A DNA stretch of 64,000 bases from positions 45,068-109,067 of the forward strand of contig CAZLMW010000003.1 in NCBI GenBank assembly GCA_964560875.1, given 5' to 3'. Positions 8,368 to 16,838 of this stretch are shown here, in pieces (within the stretch, counting starts at the first letter, position 1; every line of letters starts with the position of its first letter). The position numbers and the translations under genes were made by a program. The stretch comes from CAZLMW01 sp964560875. Lineage in GTDB: Bacteria > Myxococcota_A > UBA9042. The notes beneath the pieces are model-generated. The model saw nothing but the letters and a program-made list of their open reading frames with translations, ran no database searches and was not told where the DNA came from.

Positions 8368-9624
8368 ATGCTCAATGGCGTGCGAATACTCGCGGTGATT
8401 CTCGTCGCGGCTGCGGCATGTTCCCAGGCGCCGCCGTCGACCGACGCCGGGCCTTCGGACAAAGACGCGGCGGAAGAAGACGCGACCGAAAACGACGATG
8501 TGATCGCCGATTCCGCCGCGACGAGCGATGCGAGCGGTGCGGTGTGGGACGTGATGAGCAACCTTGACGTTTCGACTGGGTCGATGGACGTACCACCTGT
8601 CGACACCACGGCTCAGGACTCGGCGGCCAACAAGGATGTGCCGCCGCAAGTGGTGCCCTACAACCCGCCGTGGTCGACCAAAACCGAGTTCAGCCAAATT
8701 CCGCCCGTAACGGTCAAGATCCCCAAAGGCGATTTCTGGATGGGCTGCACGACGCACGACCCATTCTGCGACATCGGCAAGTATCCCCAGGTGAAGGTGA
8801 CCGTGAGCACGTTCGAGATGGCCAAGTACGAGACGACGGTGGCGCAATACCACGCCTGCGTTCACAAGGGACCGTGCACTCCTCGCCACAAGGCCAACAG
8901 CTGCGAATCCGTGGGCGTCGGCCCCCCCTGGATCGGCGAACTGAACTACAGCAATGAGATCGCCCGGAGGCACCATCCTGAGCACTGCGTCTCGTGGAAA
9001 CAAGCGCGCACCTTCTGCAAGTGGCTGGGCAAGGGCTGGGACCTGCCGACCGAGGTGCAGTGGGCGCGGGCCGCACGCGGCGGGTGCGAATTTCACAAGG
9101 GCAAGGACTGCAAGACGCAGATGCCGACCTATCCATTTGGCGAACTCCCCAAGGAGACGGATAAATACTGCGACTACATGGTCATCGAGAGCCAGTATGG
9201 CGGGAGTCAGCGACCGTCGGGGCCGACCAACAGTGGTTGCGGCACCGGATCGTCGATGCCTGTCGGCAGCAAACCGAAGGGGATCAGCCCATGGGGGGTC
9301 CATAACCTCGCTGGCAACGTTGCCGAGCGGTTGTTGGACGACTGGATCGCGCCACGCGACTCGAAGAAACATGCCGTCGGAAAGGCGTACGCTGGCGTTT
9401 GGCCACCGGCTGGCTCCACGCATGTCGATAGCATCGGTGTAGGACCATCCGCCCCAAAGCTGAAGGTTGGCCGAGGCGGCTCCTACATGGCGAGATGGGA
9501 CCAAGCGAAGGGCTCGGCATCTACGATGTCCAGAGGCGAGAGCGCAATAGCTGGCAACAAGACCTTGATCTATTACCCGGGCTATCCGGCGTTGGGGTTT
9601 CGATGCGCGAAGAGCGGCAAATAG
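8368..9624 (+). CDS. SUMF1/FGE-fold lipoprotein (non-catalytic by sequence)
   Basis: The start at 8368 is chosen because GGAGG lies 5 nt upstream. The N-terminus is a lipoprotein signal (LNGVRILAVILVAAAAC), then a D/A-rich linker (~80 residues). From about residue 110 the protein shows the formylglycine-generating-enzyme fold: GDFWMGC, EMAKYETTVAQYHAC, CVSWKQARTFCKWLG, WDLPTEVQWARAARGG, NLAGNVAE, RGGSY and LGFRCA. In true FGEs the RGGS strand is followed by the catalytic cysteine pair. Here it reads RGGSYMARWDQAKGSA, so FGE activity is unlikely. Such surface SUMF1 proteins are common in this bacterial group with unknown roles. Confidence 0.85.
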   Translation: MLNGVRILAVILVAAAACSQAPPSTDAGPSDKDAAEEDATENDDVIADSAATSDASGAVWDVMSNLDVSTGSMDVPPVDTTAQDSAANKDVPPQVVPYNPPWSTKTEFSQIPPVTVKIPKGDFWMGCTTHDPFCDIGKYPQVKVTVSTFEMAKYETTVAQYHACVHKGPCTPRHKANSCESVGVGPPWIGELNYSNEIARRHHPEHCVSWKQARTFCKWLGKGWDLPTEVQWARAARGGCEFHKGKDCKTQMPTYPFGELPKETDKYCDYMVIESQYGGSQRPSGPTNSGCGTGSSMPVGSKPKGISPWGVHNLAGNVAERLLDDWIAPRDSKKHAVGKAYAGVWPPAGSTHVDSIGVGPSAPKLKVGRGGSYMARWDQAKGSASTMSRGESAIAGNKTLIYYPGYPALGFRCAKSGK

Positions 9625-9815
9625 CCCCAGCGGCCACCTCGAGCGATGACGCCCGGTGCTGCAACGCTTGCGAAGACCCGGTTGAGCAGGTCCACGCGGT
9701 CGCGCCCAGGCTTCGAGCAGAGGCCGTTGGTTACCGCCCGCGGAAGGGAAGAGCGGAGCCGTTCTCCACGGTTTCAGGCGGAAGCGAACGACAATTCATC
9801 GGTTCACGTAGGCTG

Positions 9816-11651
9816 ATGCCGGCGGCGCCGCACCCATCACCGCCCAGCCCGCAGTTTGCTGGTGTACCGTCTCACCGAAGCCCAACCTATAGACTTCCTG
9901 CTGCGCCTCCTGCGCCAAGGGGTCAGAAGCTCCAGTACGCCGAGAAGCCGGCGTGGCCCGAATGGCCCGCATGCGCGTCGGTAGCTACGACGCAAGGCCC
10001 CAAGGAACTCTGGGTCGGCCCGGACGGGGCCGGCAATGGGCTCTCGGCGTCCAGTCCGTTCCCGACCGTGCATGCTGCACTCGCGACCGCAACCGCTGGC
10101 ACGACGATCCATGTTCTGCCGGGTGCTTACAAAGAGACTGTGGCAGAAGTGCGTTCGCGGTATCCGGCAGACACCCCAAGAAACAAGATTGCGCTGATCC
10201 ACATCCGAGCCGCGAACACCGGTGCCCCAAACGCCCCCATCGTCATCCGGGCCACGAAGCGCTGGGCCGCGGAATTCCGCTATGACTTCCTGGACAACGA
10301 CCTGCTAAGCGTCTGGCCAAGGTGGAGCCAAACCCCGTTTCCGTCGCTGGAATACATGTGTCTGGGCATCCGGGTAGAGCCGGGGGTCTGCAACGTGGTG
10401 ATCGACGGCCTCAAGTTCGTCGGCGTGACAATCGGAGCGGACATCTGGAACGACACCCGCCACATCACCTTGCGCAACTGCTTGTTCGAACAGATCGGCG
10501 CCACAAAGTTCGGGTACTTCAAGAACGGTCGCAACTATCACCACGGTATCTTCACGGCCGCCACCAGCATGGACGTGACCATCGACCGCTGCGTCTTCCG
10601 CCACTTCGGCGCGCATGCCACCACAGCCAATCCGGCCGACTCCAACCCCAAGCAGTACGGCAGCGCCACCGAACTCGGGGGCCCGAAGACCAACGCGACC
10701 TATCACCACGCCTACATCCATTGGCACGCCTGCTACCTGCAGGGCTTTGGCCACGTCGTTCGCTCGTGCAGCTTCTCCGACATCACCCAAGGCGGATTCA
10801 TCAAAGTCGACGGAAACAAGCTACTGCCGGGTACGCCCGACCGCGTCCTGGCGAAGCAGGAACTCAAGCTCCAGGTGCAGGCAGGTGCACGAAGTCACGT
10901 CATCAAAGACAACTGCATCGGACCGGACAGCAATCCAAACTCGGGCGCAGGGCAGATCATCTTGTGGGTCAACCCGTCCAACGCCGACAAACCGATGAAC
11001 CCACCGAAGAACGTGTTGATCCAAGACAACATCTTCGAATTCGGCCAGGGCGGCTACAGCGGACTGGACAAGATCGGCGCCAATGAGCACTACGGCGACT
11101 GGGCCCCAATCACGGCCAGCCAGTGGAACGCGAATACGGGCTGGATATGTGCGCACGGGTTGGCGCTGGTCGGCAACGTGGCTCGGTCGCGATTCCTGCT
11201 TCGAGTGCGCGTGCCATGGTGCGACCTCAACGCGACCCCTACCAAGCTCAGTTGCTCGCCGAACAACGCCAAGAACGCGGGCAACAACGTTGTGAAGTAC
11301 GCCAATGCGAAATGGGCGACGGCGATGCAGAAGCACTACGCAGCAGCTCCGTGGATGTCGCAGGCGACGGCGGCGATGAGCAGCCATGAGTGGTCGATGC
11401 TCGCCGCCGGGGGGTTCGTCACGACGTCGATCCGCTACATTGGCGCGTCCGGTGCGTTCCTGTTGCTTAACGATGGCACACTCGCGCTGTTCAAGGTTTT
11501 CCTGCGAACAGCCACGCTATCGAATGTCCCAGTGCCCGGCGGCATTCTCGCGGCCAGAGACATCACGATGGCGCTCAACAGCACGATGGCCAGCCCAGTC
11601 GCCGTCGACCAGGCGAAATCAAACGCCGCCATACCGACCGATTGCGGCTGA
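9816..11651 (+). CDS. Right-handed parallel beta-helix repeat protein
   Basis: The body (from about residue 65) starts ELWVGPDGAGNGLSASSPFP and TVHAALATATAGTTIHVLPG, the standard opening of DUF1565/pectate-lyase-like right-handed beta-helix proteins. Repeating rungs follow (VVIDGLKFVGVTI; HITLRNCLFEQIG; VTIDRCVFRHFG; VLIQDNIFEFGQGG). A beta-helix fold with carbohydrate binding or cleavage is inferred; no catalytic set is obvious. No clear signal peptide is visible. The start is uncertain: ATG 9816 is used because the upstream reading (from 9603, overlapping the previous gene) is low-complexity, but export would need another start. Downstream of the SUMF1 lipoprotein, same strand. Confidence 0.7.
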   Translation: MPAAPHPSPPSPQFAGVPSHRSPTYRLPAAPPAPRGQKLQYAEKPAWPEWPACASVATTQGPKELWVGPDGAGNGLSASSPFPTVHAALATATAGTTIHVLPGAYKETVAEVRSRYPADTPRNKIALIHIRAANTGAPNAPIVIRATKRWAAEFRYDFLDNDLLSVWPRWSQTPFPSLEYMCLGIRVEPGVCNVVIDGLKFVGVTIGADIWNDTRHITLRNCLFEQIGATKFGYFKNGRNYHHGIFTAATSMDVTIDRCVFRHFGAHATTANPADSNPKQYGSATELGGPKTNATYHHAYIHWHACYLQGFGHVVRSCSFSDITQGGFIKVDGNKLLPGTPDRVLAKQELKLQVQAGARSHVIKDNCIGPDSNPNSGAGQIILWVNPSNADKPMNPPKNVLIQDNIFEFGQGGYSGLDKIGANEHYGDWAPITASQWNANTGWICAHGLALVGNVARSRFLLRVRVPWCDLNATPTKLSCSPNNAKNAGNNVVKYANAKWATAMQKHYAAAPWMSQATAAMSSHEWSMLAAGGFVTTSIRYIGASGAFLLLNDGTLALFKVFLRTATLSNVPVPGGILAARDITMALNSTMASPVAVDQAKSNAAIPTDCG

Positions 11652-11795
11652 GCTGCGCGGCGAGCCAGTAGAGACGATTCTACGGGCGAATCACGTCGCC
11701 GCGGTCCAGGTCTCGTTTGCTCATCGTCACGGTTTCCACGCCGGAGCGTGTACCCTGCGATTGCTCAAAAAACGGACATTTCTATTGTGGTCATG

Positions 11796-12365
11796 ATGCG
11801 TCCAACCTGGCTCCTCGTTGTCGTTGTCGTTGTCGGGTTGTCGCTGCCCACGCCAGCGCATCCCAAGGCCGGGGCCAAGCCGGTCCGCGTCGTCTCCAAG
11901 GACCGTCGCCTCTCCGCGCTGCAGCCACCAGGTCGGGGTCGTTGCCTCACACCTCCGGTCGCCGGCAGCGACGGATTCTCACAGTCCGACGTCATCTGCG
12001 AGCGATTGCGCGCCGATGGTGAGCTCCTGCTGCGCCTCGAACTCATCGAGCAGAAGTACCCGGCCGGCAAGGTCCAGCTCATCTACCTGCGAAAACCGGC
12101 GCCCGCCAAGGGCCATTCGTGGCGGTCATCCAAGGGGCGCGCCAAAGGCCATGCGGCGACGCTCGTGCGCTACGACTATCCGATCCGCAAAGGGCTTCGA
12201 TACCGCGATGAAAGGCGGGTCGTGGTCCTCGGTGAGCGGGTCGTCACGTGGCGAGCAGTAGGGCCCAAGCGGTTTTTCGCGCGGCACGGTCGCCGGCTGT
12301 TAAAAAGCTGGATTCGAGCCTCGACGGCCGCGGCGTTGAAGCGGCCCGCCAAACCGGACAAATGA
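11796..12365 (+). CDS. Secreted hypothetical protein
   Basis: I do not recognise this family. The ATG at 11796 (or 11793, giving MM) begins a clear signal peptide (RPTWLLVVVVVVGLSLPTPA). The mature part is basic, with two cysteines (GRGRCLT; DVICERL) that could form a disulfide, and a C-terminal Arg/Lys-rich helix. The in-frame extension upstream to 11748 is not needed. Its stop is 3 nt before the next gene, so the two are probably co-transcribed. Confidence 0.65.
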   Translation: MRPTWLLVVVVVVGLSLPTPAHPKAGAKPVRVVSKDRRLSALQPPGRGRCLTPPVAGSDGFSQSDVICERLRADGELLLRLELIEQKYPAGKVQLIYLRKPAPAKGHSWRSSKGRAKGHAATLVRYDYPIRKGLRYRDERRVVVLGERVVTWRAVGPKRFFARHGRRLLKSWIRASTAAALKRPAKPDK

Positions 12366-12368
12366 ACG

Positions 12369-13016
12369 ATGAACGCTCGCGCCCAAGCCGCTAAAAACGC
12401 CGCCATCCTCGCGATGGCCCATGACGTGCTCGCCGAGCAGCAAAGCGCCGATTTCGCCGCGGACGTGACAAAGGACGCCCTCGCCGAGCTTGCGACGCTG
12501 ATGGAGCAGATCCCCGACCCTGAAATGATGGTCCTGCGCGGTTTCAGTCACGGCGCGATGCCCTACCTGGCGCTCTACCTCGCGCTTGCCAAGCGCGGTT
12601 GGTCCGCGCAACAGGTGTGGCCCATCGCCGAGACCGCGCTGCGCCGGCAGATCCGCAGCTACCCCGCATTCGCACGCAAATCGGTCGGCAAAGCGATGAT
12701 CTACAGCTGGCCGATCAAGCGCATGTACCGCACCCACGCCGAGCGCTCCCAGCGCGAACGCCCCGGGGGATGGAGCTGGGAGTGGGTCGAAGGCGACGAC
12801 GGCGGCTACGGCGTGAACTTCACGAGCTGCCCGATCCAGGAAGTCGCGAAGCAATCCGGCGCGGGGGAGTTCGGCCGGTATATCTGTCTGCTCGACAAGG
12901 TCATGAGCGAAGAGCTCGGCTGGGGACTTCGGCGCACGACCACAATCGCCGGTGGCGGCACCCGCTGCGACTTCCGTTTTCGCAAAGGCGCCGCGACCGA
13001 CATTTCTGCGGAGTAG
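12369..13016 (+). CDS. L-2-amino-thiazoline-4-carboxylic acid hydrolase-like protein
   Basis: The C-terminal half carries the features of the ATC hydrolase family (PF14196): GVNFTSCPIQE with a conserved cysteine, a central Y(I)CLLDKVMSEELGWGL, and the terminal GGGTRCDFRF motif. Family members hydrolyse L-ATC in cysteine formation, but many are uncharacterised, so the substrate here is not certain. The 215-residue length fits. It starts 3 nt after the secreted protein. The 15-bp minisatellite begins at its stop codon. Confidence 0.7.
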   Translation: MNARAQAAKNAAILAMAHDVLAEQQSADFAADVTKDALAELATLMEQIPDPEMMVLRGFSHGAMPYLALYLALAKRGWSAQQVWPIAETALRRQIRSYPAFARKSVGKAMIYSWPIKRMYRTHAERSQRERPGGWSWEWVEGDDGGYGVNFTSCPIQEVAKQSGAGEFGRYICLLDKVMSEELGWGLRRTTTIAGGGTRCDFRFRKGAATDISAE

Positions 13017-13152
13017 TGGGCCGCGCAGTAGTGGGCCGCGCAGTAGTGGGCCGCAGAGTAGTGGGCCGCGGGTTAGTGGGCCGCACAGTAGTGGGGCGCG
13101 GAGTAGTGGGCCGCGCAGTAGTGGGGCGCGGAGTAGTGGGCCGCGGAGCAGT
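13009..13152. repeat. 15-bp minisatellite overlapping a stop codon
   Basis: About nine tandem copies of a 15-bp unit close to AGTAGTGGGCCGCGC run from the last codons of the ATC-hydrolase-like gene through 13152, with substitutions between copies. Each unit contains the TAG of the gene's own stop. Confidence 0.9.
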
Positions 13153-13219
13153 CAGCGCCGGGGAGCCTGAGGCGCATCGACACCCGGCGGCACGAGGCTG
13201 CTGCTCTCGACCAAAGGGC

Positions 13220-13244
13220 TAATTGTAAATTGAATTGACAATTA
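13220..13244. promoter_or_regulatory. AT-rich palindrome, possible operator/promoter of the DUF4143 ATPase
   Basis: TAATTGT and ACAATTA form a 7-bp inverted repeat with an 11-bp AT-rich spacer, 25 bp before the ATPase start. TTGACA (13235-13240) overlaps the right arm and could be a -35 element, though no good -10 is seen. It is an AT island in very GC-rich DNA. Regulation by a dimeric repressor is inferred from symmetry only. Confidence 0.45.
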
Positions 13245-13269
13245 GCACCAGCAACCTGACGATGGGCAT

Positions 13270-14436
13270 ATGGTCCCTCGAATAGCTGCCCAGCATCTGC
13301 TTGCGCTCGCGGAACGGTACCCAGTTGCTGTGGTGGCCGGGCCTCGTCAGTCCGGCAAGACAACGCTGTGCCGTGACGCGTTCCCCGGACATCGGTACAT
13401 CAACCTGGAGGATCCGGAGCTCCGTCGGTACGCCATCGAGGACCCCCGCGATCTGCTCCGAGCCGACAAGCCGCTGATTATCGACGAGGTTCAGCGCGCC
13501 CCGGAGCTCACCTCCTATATCCAGGTGATGGTCGATGAAGACCCGACCCCCGGCCGATTCGTCCTGACCGGCTCCCAGCAGCTTGGCTTGCGGTCGACCG
13601 TGCAGCAGTCGTTGGCGGGGCGCGCCGGAATCTTGGAGCTGCTACCGCTGCAGTTGGCCGAGTTGAGGTGCTTTGAGAACCCTCCGACGGAGCTCTGGCA
13701 AACCGTCTTCGCTGGCGGATACCCGCGCATTCACGACCGAGGTCACCCGCCGACAGAGTGGTTCGCCGACTATGTGCGCACGTACGTCGAGCGCGATGTG
13801 CCGCAGCTCATCGATGTTCGCGACCAGCTGGCGTTCTCAACATTCCTGCGGCTATGCGCGGCAAATTCGGGACGCCTGGTCAATCTGTCCCAGCTGGGCG
13901 CCGACGCGGGCATCACGCACAACACCGCAAAGGCATGGCTGGGGGTGCTGGAGGCGAGCTTCATCACGTTTCGACTACCTCCGCTCACTGCAAATGTGCG
14001 CAAGCGCCTGGTGAAGACGCCCAAACTGCATTTCTGGGACAGCGGCCTCGTTTGCTATCTTCTCGGCATTCGCGACGCCGAAACACTGCGCCTTCATCCG
14101 TTGCGCGGCGCCATCTTCGAAACGTGGGCTGCGACCGAGATCGCGAAGGGAATCCGCCACACGCGACGACACGACGACATCAGCTTCTACCGCGATCGCA
14201 AGGGGCTCGAGGTCGATCTCTGCCTGGACCGAGGGGCTGTCGCGGTGGAGTTCAAGTCTGGCGCAACGTTCAGCTCCGATGCCGCGACGCCGCTGCGGAA
14301 GTTTCAGACAATCGTGGCCGACGACCCGTTGGTGCGCGCCAACCGGCTGATCGTTGTCACTGGCGGCGAGCTCAAGCAGCGAAGGGGCGAGGTTGAAGTG
14401 CTGCCGTGGCGCGATGTCGGGGATGTGCTTCGATGA
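13270..14436 (+). CDS. AAA ATPase with C-terminal DUF4143 domain
   Basis: The N-terminal AAA_14 domain has Walker A GPRQSGKTT (residues 24-32), Walker B PLIIDEVQ (about 68-75) and the sensor-like FVLTGSQQ. The C-terminal DUF4143 domain (about 200-350) resembles a PD-(D/E)XK-type module, with EVDLCLDRG and VAVEFKSG. Such ATPases are common in bacteria, often laterally acquired, with no settled function. A complete 388-residue protein with its own AT-rich upstream palindrome suggests an independent transcription unit. The start is fixed by the frame and the absence of an upstream alternative. Confidence 0.85.
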   Translation: MVPRIAAQHLLALAERYPVAVVAGPRQSGKTTLCRDAFPGHRYINLEDPELRRYAIEDPRDLLRADKPLIIDEVQRAPELTSYIQVMVDEDPTPGRFVLTGSQQLGLRSTVQQSLAGRAGILELLPLQLAELRCFENPPTELWQTVFAGGYPRIHDRGHPPTEWFADYVRTYVERDVPQLIDVRDQLAFSTFLRLCAANSGRLVNLSQLGADAGITHNTAKAWLGVLEASFITFRLPPLTANVRKRLVKTPKLHFWDSGLVCYLLGIRDAETLRLHPLRGAIFETWAATEIAKGIRHTRRHDDISFYRDRKGLEVDLCLDRGAVAVEFKSGATFSSDAATPLRKFQTIVADDPLVRANRLIVVTGGELKQRRGEVEVLPWRDVGDVLR

Positions 14437-14503
14437 AAGTGGGTCGAGGATCGGGGAGGTCGCAAGAAATTGCGCCCCGATCGGCCTGTTGTAGCTTCGG
14501 TCC

Positions 14504-15202
14504 ATGAACGCGTTCGTGCTCGGTAGTTTCTTCGCGCAGGTCCAGGTCGACCCGGTCAGCGCCGCCATCTCGTCGCGCGGGATGGTGCTCGCGGTGCTTG
14601 TCGTCCTGATCCTGATGAGTGTCCTTTCGTGGTTTGTGATCGGCGCACGCGCCTGGGCGCTCTATCAAATGCGCCAACAAATCGATGAGTTCCGGCTTGC
14701 CTTCCGCAAGCATGACGACCTCGCCACGGCCGCCGAGGAGCTCAAGCGCTTCGTCACGCTGCCGCACTTCAAGCTGCTGATCGCGGTGCTCAAGGAGCAG
14801 GCACGCGACCCGTTTGGCGAAGACGATCCGGACGTTGAGTCGCTCGAACGCGCCATGCGACGGGCCTCCGAACCGCTGGTCGAGGAGATGGAGTCGGGTT
14901 TGTCCGTGCTCGGAACGATCGCGTCGGCGGCGCCGTTTATCGGCCTGTTCGGCACCGTTTGGGGCATCATGATGGCGTTTGGCTACCTGTCGGACACCGG
15001 CAGCGTGCTGCAGACCGTGGCTCCTCACATCGGCCAGGCGCTTGTCGCAACGGCGGTCGGCCTGCTCGCGGCGATCCCCGCAGTTATCGCGTTCAACACG
15101 CTTGGCCGCGTCGTGCGTACCTTGGTTAGTGACCTGGACGGATTTGGGCTCGACCTGCTCAACCACGTTCAGCGCAAGGCACGTACCCAAAGCGCGGCAT
15201 AA
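14504..15202 (+). CDS. MotA/TolQ/ExbB proton channel family protein
   Basis: This is an inner-membrane proton-channel subunit of a Tol/Exb-type energy transducer. Three membrane segments are visible: about residues 24-46 (GMVLAVLVVLILMSVLSWFV), 138-165 (LGTIASAAPFIGLFGTVWGI) and 175-200 (ALVATAVGLLAAIPAVIAFN). GLFGTVWG and the TAVGLLAAIPA segment are the family signatures. The 232-residue length matches TolQ. It is followed 12 nt later by a TolR-like gene and then a TonB/TolA-like gene. Confidence 0.92.
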   Translation: MNAFVLGSFFAQVQVDPVSAAISSRGMVLAVLVVLILMSVLSWFVIGARAWALYQMRQQIDEFRLAFRKHDDLATAAEELKRFVTLPHFKLLIAVLKEQARDPFGEDDPDVESLERAMRRASEPLVEEMESGLSVLGTIASAAPFIGLFGTVWGIMMAFGYLSDTGSVLQTVAPHIGQALVATAVGLLAAIPAVIAFNTLGRVVRTLVSDLDGFGLDLLNHVQRKARTQSAA

Positions 15203-15214
15203 ACAAGAGACGAC

Positions 15215-15775
15215 ATGGGCTTTTCGACCGGTTCGAGCGGCGGCCGCAGACGTATCGCGAGCACGACGATCTCCGAGATCAATGTCACGCCGCTCGTCGA
15301 CGTGATGTTGGTGCTGCTCGTGATCTTCATGGTCGCGTCGGCGATCGAAAGCGCCCGCTTGTCGCGTGAAGCAGAGACGCTGCGCCAGGTGGCGACGGAC
15401 GACGACTCCGACTCGCAGAAGGAGGCGGTCAACCAGGTGCCGGTGGATCTGCCCAAAGCCAAGGCGGAGACGGTTGCCAAGGCCCAGCGCACCAAGAAAC
15501 CGACCCTGACCTTCGACAAGTCGCAGCGCATCTGGCTGGGCAAACGTCAGCTCGCCGACTGCCGGCGTTATGCAAATCGCTTCGACGCGTGTCTCGACGA
15601 GTTTGAGAAGAACCTGCAGGCCACGACCGCCGACAAACAGGTCCGGGACGTGAACCTGCGGGCGGATCGGAAGCTGTCCTACGGTGAAGTGCTGCAGCTG
15701 ATGGCGCGGATGCGACGGGCGGGGATCACCCACTTCGGCCTCATCACGCGGGCGCCGGTTGGGGCCAGCAAGTGA
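15215..15775 (+). CDS. ExbD/TolR-family biopolymer transport protein
   Basis: The N-terminus carries the ExbD/TolR signature ISEINVTPLVDVMLVLLVIF, with the conserved membrane aspartate in LVDVML. A single membrane helix spans about residues 28-48. The periplasmic part has an insert (residues ~55-95) before a TolR-type domain ending GEVLQLMARMRRAGITHFGL. It would pair with the TolQ-like channel upstream. The stop overlaps the next GTG start (GTGA), indicating coupled translation. Confidence 0.9.
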   Translation: MGFSTGSSGGRRRIASTTISEINVTPLVDVMLVLLVIFMVASAIESARLSREAETLRQVATDDDSDSQKEAVNQVPVDLPKAKAETVAKAQRTKKPTLTFDKSQRIWLGKRQLADCRRYANRFDACLDEFEKNLQATTADKQVRDVNLRADRKLSYGEVLQLMARMRRAGITHFGLITRAPVGASK

Positions 15776-16662
15776 ACACGCAGTCCGGTGCACTTGGCGC
15801 GCTCGGGGATCTCGAGGGGGCGCGGCGTCGCGTCGAGCTGCTGGCCGGAATCGGGGCGGTTGTCGCGGTTCACCTTGGTGTCGTCGGCGCGATCGTGATG
15901 ACCCCGGCCCGAACGCGCACAGAGGTCGATTCGGGCATGGACGATGGGCCGTGCACGTCGGTTGTGAGCCCCAGCTGTTGCGGGGGGCGTGTGCAGGATA
16001 CCGGCGGCGGATCGGTCGGTGAGCCGGGGACGCGTCGATGCCCGGAGCCGATGCGCAGGCGCCAGCGACGACGGCCTGAAGATGCGCCTGCGTCCACCGT
16101 TGACCTGCTGCAGGCCCAACTGATCGAGCGTCTCGGCAGCGAAACCGGCAAGCTCCCGCCGACCACACGCGCCGAGCACAAGCCGCAGCAAACCAAGGAA
16201 GAGCGCCGCCGTCGCAAGATCTCCAAGATCGTGCAGGGCGGTGAGCTCAAGAAGATCTTCAAGGGCGGCAAGACGTCACGGGCCCGACGCAGCAAGCTCG
16301 GCTCCATCCTCGGCAAAGCGACGGGACGCAAAGACGGCGACGCCCTCGTGTCGCGCAAAGGTTCGGCGTACGTGCGCGAAGTGCGAATCGCCATGCAGAA
16401 CGCCTTTGTCCTGCCGGGCCAAGTGCCGGTGTGGCTGCGCAAAGAGCTGCGCGCGCGGGTCCGCATCACGCGCATGACAGCGACCGGACGGGTTCTCGCG
16501 TATCGAGTCGAGCGCAAGAGCGGCAACGACGCCTTCGACAAGACGGTGCGGTCGCTGATGGCCCGCTACAAATCCGGACTGCGCACCTTGCCGGCGCCAC
16601 CGCCCCACATCCTGACCGAGATCAACTCGCGCGGGATGCGCATCAGCCTCCGCGGTGGTTGA
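15772..16662 (+). CDS. TonB/TolA-like periplasmic energy transducer
   Basis: A GTG start overlaps the tolR stop. A single N-terminal membrane helix (LLAGIGAVVAVHLGVVGAIV) is followed by a basic Lys/Arg linker (KEERRRRKISKIVQ) and a C-terminal domain (about 200-296) with VREVRIAMQNAFVLPGQVP and VRITRMTATGRVLAYRVERK, the TonB/TolA C-terminal pattern (xxGRVxxxxVxxSSGNxxFD). It should transmit the energy of the TolQR-type motor to the outer membrane. A cysteine cluster (VVSPSCCGG) in the linker is unusual. Confidence 0.8.
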   Translation: MNTQSGALGALGDLEGARRRVELLAGIGAVVAVHLGVVGAIVMTPARTRTEVDSGMDDGPCTSVVSPSCCGGRVQDTGGGSVGEPGTRRCPEPMRRRQRRRPEDAPASTVDLLQAQLIERLGSETGKLPPTTRAEHKPQQTKEERRRRKISKIVQGGELKKIFKGGKTSRARRSKLGSILGKATGRKDGDALVSRKGSAYVREVRIAMQNAFVLPGQVPVWLRKELRARVRITRMTATGRVLAYRVERKSGNDAFDKTVRSLMARYKSGLRTLPAPPPHILTEINSRGMRISLRGG

Positions 16663-16663
16663 G

Positions 16664-16819
16664 ATGAGCGACGCGCGGACCAGCAGGCCGAAAAAGACGC
16701 TGCCGTGGCACATCATCGTGCCGGTGATCGCGGTCCTCGCCGCCGCAGCAGCGCTCGCCTGGTGGGTACTACATGACCCCGATCCAGCGCCCTTGCTCTA
16801 TCCGGGCGTGGATGGCTGA
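16664..16819 (+). CDS. Small single-pass membrane protein at the end of the Tol-like operon
   Basis: A 51-codon frame begins with ATG 2 nt after the TonB-like stop and ends with TGA at 16817-16819. It translates as a basic N-terminus (MSDARTSRPKKTLPWH), one strongly hydrophobic helix (IIVPVIAVLAAAAALAWWVL) and a short acidic/proline tail (HDPDPAPLLYPGVDG). The tight spacing and perfect TM profile argue for a real gene, perhaps an accessory of the proton-motor complex. No homologue is recognised. Confidence 0.6.
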   Translation: MSDARTSRPKKTLPWHIIVPVIAVLAAAAALAWWVLHDPDPAPLLYPGVDG

Positions 16820-16838
16820 AAGAGCGGCTCTCGGGCTG

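Noticed and set aside
8368..9624. SUMF1 protein as the maturase of the sulfatase at 33709
   Set aside because: The catalytic cysteines are absent at the RGGS strand and the genes are 25 kb apart.
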